Shown here in pieces: positions 41,601-44,153 of a stretch of DNA of 44,153 nt. Origin of the DNA: Pokkaliibacter plantistimulans (GTDB lineage Bacteria > Pseudomonadota > Gammaproteobacteria > Pseudomonadales > Balneatricaceae). The notes beneath the pieces are model-generated. The model saw only the letters and a list, made by a program, of their open reading frames with translations. It searched no databases and had not been told where the DNA came from. Where the stretch lies: assembly GCF_003194385.1 (NCBI RefSeq), contig NZ_LAPT01000052.1:1-44153 (forward strand). Reading direction: 5' to 3'. Position numbers and translations under genes: made by a program. Positions within the stretch are counted from its first letter, which is position 1; every line of letters begins with the position of its first letter.

Positions 41601-44153
41601 ACCGTCAGTGCCGGTACCCTGTCGGTCAACGGCAGTCTGGTCAGTGATGTCACAGTAAACAGCGGCAGTACCCTGCAAGGCTCCGGCAGTGTCGGTGATC
41701 TGACCGTACTGAGCGGTGCGACGCTGGCCCCAGGCAACAGCCCCGGCGCGCTGACGGTCAACGGCGATCTGGTGGTCAATGGCACCCTGCTGGTGGACAT
41801 TGACGGCACCACCGCAGGCAGTGAGTACGATCAGCTGATCGTCACGGGCAGTGTTGATCTGTCCAATGCCACCCTGTCCGTGGATCTGGGCTATACCCCG
41901 ACCCTGGCCGACACCTTTACCCTGATCGATAACGATGCCACCGACAGCGTGGTGGGCACTTTCAGCGGTATCGCGGAAGGTACGACACTGCTGATCAACG
42001 GCCGCGCCTTCCAGCTCACCTATAGCGGGGGCGATGGTAACGATGTGCAGCTGGTAGTACAGAACATTGCGCCCACGCTGAGCGATCTCTCTACCCTCAA
42101 CGGCGGCAGCCTGAGCTACGTCGAAGACAGCGGCGCCCTGCTGCTGGACAGCGGCGAGGATGCGCTGGTCAGTGATGCCGATTCCAGTGATTTCGATGGC
42201 GGTAATGTCACCGTGTCGGTCACCAGCAACGGCGTCAGCACGGAGGATGTTCTGTCGGTCCGCAATCAGGGCACAGGCAGTGGTCAGATCAGTCTGTCGG
42301 GCACCAGTATCAGCTACGAAGGCACCCTGATCGGTACCCTGAGTGGCGGTACCGCTGGCAGCCCGCTGGTGATCAGTCTCAACAGCAATGCCACGGCAGC
42401 CGCCGTGCAGGCACTGGTCCGTAACCTGACCTATACCAACACCAACAGCGCCGATATGGACACCGGCAGCCGCACGCTGAGCGTGTCGGTCAGTGACGGT
42501 GATGGCGGCACCAGCAGTGCGTCGACCATTGCTATCGACTTCACCGCCGTCAACGATGCTCCCACACTGGCCGCCACCGCCGCCAATCCCACCTTTGTGG
42601 AAAATGGTAGTGCCGTCACCCTGTTCACCGGCGCCACGGCCTCCACCGTGGAAAGCGGCCAGACCTTCACTGATCTGACCCTGACGGTCACCAACGTGAC
42701 CAACGGCAGCAGCGAGCTGCTGGGTATCGATGGCAGCAGCCTGAGCCTGACCGATGGCAACAGTGGCAGTACCACCAGCCATGGCCTCAACTATAACGTG
42801 ACCGTTTCGGGCACCACTGCCACCCTGACCCTGAGTGGTGGCAGCCTGTCAGCCACGGAGCTGCAGACCCTGATCAACGGTCTGAGCTATCAGAACACCT
42901 CAGATGATCCCGCAGCGGCCAGCCGGGCGGTCACCCTGACCTCGGTTACTGATAACGGCGGCACCGCCAATAGCGGTAGCGATACTACCAGCCTGACACT
43001 GACCTCCACCGTGGCCATGACCCCGGTCAACGATGCGCCTACGTTGACCGCCACCGCCGCCAATCCCACCTTTGTGGAAAATGGCAGTGCGGTCACCCTG
43101 TTCACCGGCGCTACGGCCTCCACCGTGGAAAGCGGCCAGACCTTCACCGATCTGATCCTGACGGTCACCAACGTGACCAACGGCAGCAGCGAACTACTGG
43201 GTATCGATGGCAGCAGCCTGAGCCTGGCCGATGGCAATAGTGGCACCACCACCAGTCACGACCTCAACTACAGCGTGACCGTATCGGGCACCACTGCCAC
43301 CCTGACCCTGAGCGGCGGCAGCCTGTCAGCGGCTGAGCTGCAGACCCTGATCAATGGCCTGAGCTATCAGAACACCTCGGACGATCCCGGCAGCGCGACC
43401 CGCACCGTCACCCTGACGTCGGTCACCGACAATGGTGGGACGGCAAATGGCGGCACGGCAACCACGGCCCTGTCCGTGGCCTCTGCGGTTGAGGTAACAC
43501 CGGTCAATGATGCCCCAACGGCAGGTACCATCAGTGCCCAGAGCGCCCCCGAAGACAGCGCCTTTACCTTTACCGTCCCGGCAGGCACCTTCAGTGATGT
43601 GGATGCCGGTGACAGCCTGACCTACACCGCGACGCTGGCGGATGGTTCGGCGCTGCCGAGCTGGCTAAGCTTTAACGCCGCTACCCGTACCTTCTCCGGT
43701 ACACCGACCAATGACGACGTGGGTGCGATCAGCATCAAAGTCACCGCCACCGACGGCAGCAATGCTTCGGTCAGCAGCAGCTTTACCCTGACCGTCACCA
43801 ATGTGAACGATGCCCCGACGGCAGGTACCATCAGTGCCCAGAGCGCCACCGAAGACAGCGCCTTCACCTTTACCGTCCCGTCAGGCACTTTCAGTGATGT
43901 GGATGCCGGTGACAGCCTGACTTATACCGCGACCCTGGCCGACGGTTCCGTCCTGCCCAGCTGGCTGAGCTTCAATGCCGCTACCGGCACCTTCTCCGGC
44001 ACGCCCACCAATGGCGACGTGGGTGCGATCAGCATCAAAGTCACCGCCACCGACGGCAGCAATGCCGCCGTCAGCAGTACCTTTAGCCTGATCGTCGCCA
44101 ATGTGAACGATGCCCCAACGGCAGGTACCATCAGTGCCCAGAGCGCCACCGAA
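23694..44153 (+). CDS. Giant LEPR/DUF4347 repetitive surface protein (partial, runs off window)
   Basis: The frame opens at ATG 23694 (GGAG 8 bases upstream) and stays open for exactly 6820 codons to the window edge with no stop found. Domains in order are as follows. A basic N-terminus carries [10 protein letters not shown] (residues 29-38). A Thr/Ser/Asp linker follows, then DUF4347 (about 100-260). Next come Ig- and cadherin-like domains (to about 960). Three blocks of autotransporter-type beta-strand repeats follow, each preceded by an SLREA-like cap (near 26629, 32678 and 35252), with a repeat unit of about 85 residues carrying GTLTLSG-type strands. RTX islands lie at about 3286 and 3439, and a lamin-tail-like domain at about 5720-5900. 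The visible end has 159-residue and then 100-residue near-identical repeats. There is no Sec signal peptide. Likely a secreted adhesin or biofilm protein. The C-terminal secretion signal is not in the window. Confidence 0.9.
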   Translation, partial: MLWRRLFSKHNQQSPSATSDSPQLLGLALEPRMLFDGALAATAATTTETTSATDTSSQTTDSTQNADSDNGSSQHTSQDTDSHDGSADLTDTAVAGDSTRREVVFIDTSVTDYQTLVDNVPAGMEVVLIDGSEDGLSQMVDWAETHSGYDAIHVLSHGSEGEVQLGSFTLDSTTAELRADDLAKLGAALTDSGDLLLYGCEVAQDSGQSFVSLLAQLTAADIAASDDLTGAAELGGDWILETTEGDITTTALSVTAYEHELSVEGTTVSLEAGGSSLATTSVGAGNEFTSIETGVLTIDIDPAASTVTIIIDEGSGWTDPFDLVFSGGNLDSFTSASLTSSTTTGDTPTITYSGQTLSFDPNGGVNAGSDTRTMVFSFTSTTTGGSDTIPPTFDTGPSVSSVTQSGFTPSASIDEAGSIYYIVVNDSVTAPTAAQVEAGTDYSGVTVLAAGSSSATTGSFDSSFAAVTGLTSNTAYSVYFVAKDSAGNLMSSVTKVDVTTIPTAPGMPSLNAASDSGSSSSDGVTSVTTPTYTISGVTSGATVTLFNDADNDGVVDVGETLATGTATGSSIELTASTMSDGTYTHIKAIQTINSQSSAASSSSNLTIDTTGPSWTTSTSLSQNENDTAIETLSASDTNGGVTYSIVGGADQTKFTISSGNLEFATGQDFENPADSDLNNTYIVDVRATDLAGNTSDRTITVTVQDANDAPTDIAISNDSVASGSAGASSTIGSLSSTDQDSGDTFTYSLVSGSGDTDNASFSISGDNLVIGASALSAGTYSVRIRTTDSGSETYDKVFTITVVNNDTPVITNVAGDSVAWAGVGSTVVLDASSNATLSDTELDALNSGDGDWSGASLTVQRSGSAWSADTFDFDISGASFTVSGSNLQKDGLTFATFTNTSGVLTITFTSAGTTATTALVQEVMQHISYRNDTPAGDATIRFSLSDGTSATTADVTVTSDTIYVTNATDTSAIDVSNGVSLSEAVAIAAADSTGTQTIVFDSSLAGQTLTLAGSLAINESLTFDMDNASGMSIAGSTLSVTSGAILTLSNGSGDSAFITSSISGSGALLKSGAGTLTLSGTNDYTGSTTVSAGELIASGGSAIGDSSAVTISSGATLSLSSSETIGSLAGSGAVALGSNTLTAGDDNTSTSFDGVISGTGGLTKSGTGTLTLTGSNDFTGTLTISNGGVTLNSSSGTALADTAAVSIAGTLTLASATETVGSISGSGTLALGSNDLTVNQSSSRTLSAAISGSGNLIKTGSGTLTLSSTSNSTGWSGGLTVTNGAISISSDSNLPAGTVTLDGGLLMLASAFNGGTLDNLISLGDAGGTIAVLGSSTVVTVSNSISGTGSLTKVSPGTLVLSGTNNYSGGTLINAGTVSITNSSNIGTGDITFGGSNGAAGLTITGSGVTVSNAINLSSNESFTITNANAVTLSGAISGDDTTLTKAGSGTLSLSGTNNGSSFATVVTAGTLSLTNHTNIGTGTITLDGGTLANTGSGTSDYPDAVTNTTAYDILTNAIEISSSGTLSATNAQWVLTGAITGSGALSSSGAGILYINNASSFTGSIAVTAGILGVGGTGTLGSGQVTLSNDVMLDITGSTKTISNDIVLASSATILTEGSPIADANAVYTLSGSITESGGSRTLTLSDYGSSNGNSLVLSGHSSFSGGTVISSDTTVSVSAGDSLGTGTITLSSGATLAVTNAATFTNNLTLSGSATVQTDADTTISGTVSGSTNTLTKTGSGTLTLSGTNTGSAWNALISAGTLSVASDSNLGTGAVTLADSTILAITGATTIDNAISLTGSATITTSADATLSGNLSGSTFTLTKSGSSTLTLSGTNNTTGTGISDITLEAGTLSVASDANLGNGDVVFNGGTLAVTGTTTIDNAFELGVNLNPGSGYISVANSVTVTLSNTLLDGTGTLEKLGAGTLTVGATTISQNVGLKITEGTLALTDPAAMGGASAGLITLNGGTLSLSSGTLTSGGIFVEENSTIDISGSATIAGVFNGSASLTKTGSGALTLSGDNSSYDGAINLSSGIIIVGHNNALGSSAAGTTIASGTTMRIADGLTVAENLTISGTGVFSAYGALKINEGSGTATLSGTITLAADTSIGAYNAGDTLNLTGDITGGYSLTKVGSGTVNLSGSNSYTGTTTVSTGTLAIAGDGSLGAGAISLDGGTTLEITGATTIDNNLALIDSAVVQTDADVTLSGTVSGSGSLTKTGSSTLTLSNSNSYTGTTSVLAGTLSVATDDNLGADAVTLNGGSLTVTGSSVNIDNSIAVGSNGGSITNANDVTLSGTLSGSNSLTKAGAGTLTLSAANSFSGTTTISAGTILGTTSSLTGDYINNAALTFSQSSSGTYSGTISGTGTVTKSGAGNVTLSGNNSYSGLTTVSAGTLTIASDSALGSDSAGTVVSSGATLAVQSAVTLSEALTLSGTGVSSAGALAISTTGSPLSVSLTGDVALSADAVISVGASTALNASGVLSGTGNLTKSGDGRLTLNGDNSSYDGNITATAGTLDVGSDTALGSAIGTTTIDSGAALRVNSRTLAENITISGDGDGMGAISVTAGSSTSVLTGTITMAADATIYVEDTSSLTVGGVVAGAFALVKDGNGTLTLEETNTYTGATTVSAGNLEVTGALDGTSTLTVASGATLAGTGSIFSSSGTSNTATINGTLAPGVEGTNNDVGALTFYGNLAFGNNSTYSVDIAGTDIGSTYDAVAVNGTVTIGTGVTLSVNHSYTPDNGDAYRLITNDGSDAISGTFSGVTEGGTVTAGGNATVLTAYYAATDNFSGAALGSNTDASGGNEFALQAPIDQPPTLDLNGSSSGTGNSVALADAINGLADIANATVTDAADAWTNGTLTVQRVTSGGTADGNANDVFNFLSGAGLSVTGSITQGSDSSGTFSDGSTQFATWSYTSATGALVVTFDANATAARVQNLVRSIGYSNATPYGDTTIRFTLTDQYASNAVTGDVTVTSSTIYVDQTGTDTDGDAADGFSLQEALARGVAQSGADTIKIKLADNSTITVGANTSVGAGDTLDSTEALGLTIGQSAGSQYSLKLQGDLTVNVATGDTLTLAATVKLANDTAATGSLIKTGAGTLVLSASNSQSGVTSVTDGTLSIFRDNNLGSGSLTLNGGTLSVTSATTIDNAISLGSSGGTISNSAAVTISSVISGSGALVKTGSSTLTLSGTNTYTGSTTLSAGTLTLSGGNAIEDNSAVDITGGTLVLAASETIGTLTSTGGTLTQAGFTLTASGITLDASGMDRSSGDTGTLTTSNNSGVTIKGTSGDDIIIGGSGSDTLEGGDGNDTLYGGSGTEADILDGGAGDDIFRFTSSSSLFNSGTNQFIDTISGGDGTDTLRFEPTSTFTFGSGLDWSTGISGIEKLSSNANSSTFNMTFKANAYSEGLREIDFSDDTNSSGTNNIILSNITGGGMVVTGTAGSDLIKGGSGADTLSGGSGNDTIEGNAGDDIISGGAGTDSLKGGSGNDTFVGTASELNGDTITDLSGGDSIQLTGVTNLTAANVRINGSTLEIDTDSTTFASPEVVITLTSVPTASFIVTTTNGGADTLITLNSPPSFTNLNGGATYTEDGTAVVIDSNVTITDTELDALNSAQGNYDGASVTISRSGGANTDDQFGNSGLLGTLTEGQSFTYNGTTVGTVTANSAGVLTLTFNANTTSAIADAVLQAITYANASQDPSTSVTLNWTFNDGSTDSTGTNQAVVSITPVNDAPTDIALSGTTASAYDGAGVTVGTLSATDVDNSSWTFTLVSGSGDTDNASFNISGTTLTAVDPVSMAAGSYSIRVQADDGASGTYEEVFTITINDELLVTTNLDSTDDASVSSFAADSADGGGLSLREALYYASNRVTSTGNTVTIDFASGLNGQTITLGSSATVADGIIFNADDVGTLTITGNALLLAGELTLSNASADSLTINSALSDDGSVSSSLITTGAGTVTLAGANNTAGTGLNTITVEGGTLSIAADANLGTGLVTLDGGTLTVTGSAVTIDNAIALSSNGGTLSNANTVTLSGVLSGDGDLSKTDSGVLTLSNTNTYTGATSVLVGSLSVAGDDNLGTGALTLNGGTLTVTGSSVTIDNSINLSSNSGYISNANALTLSGVIAGDGNLELLGAGTLTLSGNNSYAGSTIINDGTLSVAQDGNLGTGAVTLNGGTLVLTGGGTIDNDIEIDVDGAVVDVLNTEATLSGTLSGNGTLTKTNSSTTRNLTLSGDNSSFAGGITVTKGNLVAANAAALGSGTISLTGGNLQATGSYALTNSLYLANTSGSKTSTINVATGETLTLSGAINVADSTQNLGKSGNGVLELSGTTGFNGAQLVVNQGSLSLAASGSLGANAQLYVAGGTGEVTLTGSGTFSNSILLGKDLTLTNDQNVTLSGVISTSSGTTNVTKNGAGTLTLSGANTYTGATTLSAGTLSLTGGSAIADTSAVTVSSGATLFVDYYGETIGSLAGSGTVTLNGGTLTMGGDNTSTTFSGTIEDYVDAGAITKTGSGTLTLSGSNSYSGMTNVYAGTLSITDDSNLGTGMVYLSSNLIITGTGTIDNTFYVSGTTATLNNANALTLSGAISGSGNLIKNGAGILTLSGSNLYTGTTSVEAGALSITDDSNLGTGAVLLDDTTLTITGSGVTIDNAVEMTSNGGTISNTNTVTLSGVISGDGDLSKTDGGILTLSNTNTYTGSTSVLAGTLSITDDSNLGSGAVTLNGSTLTVTGSAVTIDNAIALTSNGGTISNANDVALSGVISGGGDLSKTDSGVLTLSNTNTYTGATSVLAGTLSVADEGNLGDGALTLNGGTLAVTGSDVTLTKAILLGSNSGSVSNANSVTLSGTISGDGDLSKNGVGTLTLSGTNTFTGSTTVSAGTLVASGGSSLSDSGALSLSGGNLELLSSETVGQLSGSGAIALGANSLTVNQSTFGSYSGVISGTGGLTKTGSGTLYLNGTNLYTGTTVVSAGTLALAGGSALADTTAVTLASGTTLDLDSDSETIGSLAGAGTVTMNGGSLTTGGDDSSTTFSGQIVTDVDGGDLIKTGSGTLTLSGSNSYDATTVSAGTLSIASDTNLGSGGVTLRDGTTLQVTSAATIDNTLTVGLTYLQQESATLSTLADVTWSGNLSGLAQTLTKTGSGTLTLTGTNNVSGSGISTLVVGAGTLQVAEANDLGIGAVKLDGGNLTLAGTATFANGITLVQNGTITVGSGITATVSGVTSGTGSLTKAGEGTLVLAGNGVHSGTTIVSAGTLTLSGGTALSDSGTVTVSSGATLALSSSETVGSVSGAGTIALNSNTLTLGGDNTSTTLSGSITGTDGSLVKTGTGTLTLSGSNSYSGTTTVSAGTLSIADDSNLGTGTVTLALGTTLAVAGTTTIDNAVTLSGTSYISVSSSQTVTISGSVSGTGSLRKTDAGTLLLSGINTYSGATYVDSGTLSINGSTNISSQGIVLSSGTTLAITGTGALTNTILLAGSANVSVSASQTATLSGVIFGSADLTKIGSGTLALSGTNTYTGNTSVLAGDLSITDDSNLGSGAVTLNGSTLTVTGSAVTIDNAIALTSNGGTLSNANAVTLSGLISGDGDLSKTDGGVLTLSNTNTYSGSTSVLAGTLSVADEGNLGDGALTLNGGSLAVTDADVTITKAILLGSNNGSVSNANSLTLSGTISGDGSLSKNGAGTLTLSGSNSYNGGTTVSEGTLSITDDSNLGAGALTLNSDSTTSISGVLINEVDADTPGTDTAEFVELFGAANMSLDGYVLVFFNGSNDSSYLTVDLTGKSLDANGFFVVGSAAITAGMDSSHSLTLADNSLQNGADAVALYQAAASSFPDGTAVTTSGLVDAVVYDTNDGDDAGLLVLLNSGQPQINEDDNGDKDNESIQRSTDGGGSALTTSDWKVATPTPGASNGSATSSGGSLEITGTDVIIDNTVTLSSDSNTISVLNGATLSGALDGTGNLTKTGAGTLTLTGDSTYTGTTTVSAGTLSVNGSLVSDVTVNSGSTLQGSGSVGDLTVLSGATLAPGNSPGALTVNGDLVVNGTLLVDIDGTTAGSEYDQLIVTGSVDLSNATLSVDLGYTPTLADTFTLIDNDATDSVVGTFSGIAEGTTLLINGRAFQLTYSGGDGNDVQLVVQNIAPTLSDLSTLNGGSLSYVEDSGALLLDSGEDALVSDADSSDFDGGNVTVSVTSNGVSTEDVLSVRNQGTGSGQISLSGTSISYEGTLIGTLSGGTAGSPLVISLNSNATAAAVQALVRNLTYTNTNSADMDTGSRTLSVSVSDGDGGTSSASTIAIDFTAVNDAPTLAATAANPTFVENGSAVTLFTGATASTVESGQTFTDLTLTVTNVTNGSSELLGIDGSSLSLTDGNSGSTTSHGLNYNVTVSGTTATLTLSGGSLSATELQTLINGLSYQNTSDDPAAASRAVTLTSVTDNGGTANSGSDTTSLTLTSTVAMTPVNDAPTLTATAANPTFVENGSAVTLFTGATASTVESGQTFTDLILTVTNVTNGSSELLGIDGSSLSLADGNSGTTTSHDLNYSVTVSGTTATLTLSGGSLSAAELQTLINGLSYQNTSDDPGSATRTVTLTSVTDNGGTANGGTATTALSVASAVEVTPVNDAPTAGTISAQSAPEDSAFTFTVPAGTFSDVDAGDSLTYTATLADGSALPSWLSFNAATRTFSGTPTNDDVGAISIKVTATDGSNASVSSSFTLTVTNVNDAPTAGTISAQSATEDSAFTFTVPSGTFSDVDAGDSLTYTATLADGSVLPSWLSFNAATGTFSGTPTNGDVGAISIKVTATDGSNAAVSSTFSLIVANVNDAPTAGTISAQSATE
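23778..23807 (+). other. LEPR-type N-terminal motif
   Basis: The motif [10 protein letters not shown] (residues 29-38) is followed by an Ala-rich stretch. It matches the LEPR-XLL type of N-terminal motif known from very long repetitive bacterial proteins and thought to be a sorting or processing site. It replaces an ordinary signal peptide here. Confidence 0.75.
23998..24470 (+). other. DUF4347 domain with His157/Cys200 pair
   Basis: The region begins [15 protein letters not shown] and contains [16 protein letters not shown] (His157 followed by Gly) and [10 protein letters not shown] (Cys200 after a hydrophobic strand). It ends near [13 protein letters not shown]. The hydrophobic-strand-HG then hydrophobic-strand-GC layout resembles clan CD cysteine peptidases (caspase/CHAT/gingipain type). 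Catalysis is inference. Confidence 0.7.
33549..34170 (+). other. Two internal RTX (GGxGxD) islands
   Basis: RTX nonapeptide runs occur at about 33549-33665 ([20 protein letters not shown] and following) and 34008-34170 ([18 protein letters not shown] and following). They should bind calcium in a parallel beta-roll. They are internal, about halfway through the visible protein, rather than C-terminal as in ordinary type 1 secretion substrates. Confidence 0.85.
37807..38300 (+). repeat. Segmental duplication copy A (partner at 40261-40754)
   Basis: About 165 codons here recur 2454 bases downstream at 40261-40754 with only scattered substitutions. Both encode the series [32 protein letters not shown] and TKAILLGSN. 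Related but more diverged copies lie at about 35640-35880 and 37560-37800. Confidence 0.85.
40261..40754 (+). repeat. Segmental duplication copy B (partner at 37807-38300)
   Basis: This is the second copy of the duplicated two-unit beta-strand-repeat segment, at a constant 2454-base offset (818 codons) from the first. It lies directly upstream of the unit interrupted by the lamin-tail-like domain. Confidence 0.85.
40851..41394 (+). other. Lamin-tail-like domain inserted in a beta-strand repeat
   Basis: About 180 residues beginning [22 protein letters not shown], with [27 protein letters not shown] and [12 protein letters not shown] ... TPGASNG, fit the LTD (lamin tail) fold. The flanks are two halves of one repeat unit: [13 protein letters not shown] before, [21 protein letters not shown] after. 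Confidence 0.75.
42552..43508 (+). repeat. Two tandem 159-residue repeats
   Basis: Matching positions such as [20 protein letters not shown] lie 477 bases apart (42585 and 43062). The two copies are nearly identical at DNA level through [18 protein letters not shown], then drift toward their ends. Confidence 0.9.
43509..44153 (+). repeat. Tandem 100-residue cadherin-like repeats, continuing past the window
   Basis: Units begin at 43509, 43809 and 44109, exactly 300 bases apart, each opening [13 protein letters not shown]. The pattern [19 protein letters not shown] identifies dystroglycan-type cadherin-like (He_PIG) domains. The third copy is cut by the window edge. Confidence 0.92.

Noticed and set aside
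40410-42782. 790-codon minus-strand ORF inside the giant gene
   Set aside because: It is antisense to the uninterrupted plus-strand frame. Its low-complexity composition (runs of G, A, V, Q) is what the reverse of a Ser/Thr/Gly/Leu-rich repeat gene produces.
24196-44149. Many other 60-250-codon minus-strand ORFs in the giant gene
   Set aside because: All are shadows made by the repeat's codon usage. Their own periodic V/P/L-rich sequences mirror the plus-strand repeats and lack ribosome sites.

Overview
The window looks like a chromosomal segment of a GC-rich gammaproteobacterium. The ferric-citrate ABC genes resemble enterobacterial FecBCDE residue for residue in many places. The DUF2868/DUF3482 pair, DUF6482, VF530, a FIST-type chemoreceptor and a giant LEPR/DUF4347 surface protein together suggest a marine or Oceanospirillales/Pseudomonas-like lineage. 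The exact genus cannot be read from the sequence.

Layout. Positions 1-1146 hold the trailer end of a CRISPR array: 16 repeats and 15 unique spacers. The leader and any cas genes would lie to the left, outside the window. A REP-like inverted repeat separates it from a minus-strand fecBCDE operon (1412-5246) with a candidate Fur box upstream of fecB. Plus-strand genes follow: a DUF2868 membrane protein and its partner DUF3482 GTPase (5551-8411), then a soluble FIST-domain chemoreceptor (8749-10770). Next come a minus-strand TrmH-family RNA methyltransferase and a two-gene DUF6447/DUF6482 cassette (10988-13503). A transmembrane chemoreceptor (13697-15286), a small VF530 protein, and clpB with a sigma-32-like promoter (15870-18578) complete this half.

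The right half (18826 to the window edge) appears to be one functional unit. Three translationally coupled plus-strand genes encode a periplasmic HlyD/RND-type adaptor with a 7-residue tandem repeat, a GAF-domain HlyD-like membrane protein, and an M50 (site-2) metalloprotease. The protease has a PqqD-like N-terminus and a lipoyl/HlyD-like C-terminus. After a 514-base AT-rich gap comes a giant gene, open for 6820 codons and still unfinished at the window edge. It begins with an LEPR-type motif and a DUF4347 domain that carries a caspase/CHAT-like His...Cys pattern. It continues with Ig/cadherin-like domains, three SLREA-capped blocks of autotransporter-type beta-strand repeats, two RTX islands, an inserted lamin-tail-like domain, and two sets of near-identical tandem repeats. 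No LapB-type ABC exporter and no TolC are visible in the window.

The most interesting hypothesis is that the adaptor/GAF-HlyD/M50 trio is a dedicated export, processing or anchoring apparatus for the LEPR-DUF4347 giant protein. The gene order and domains are seen directly. The functional link is inference.
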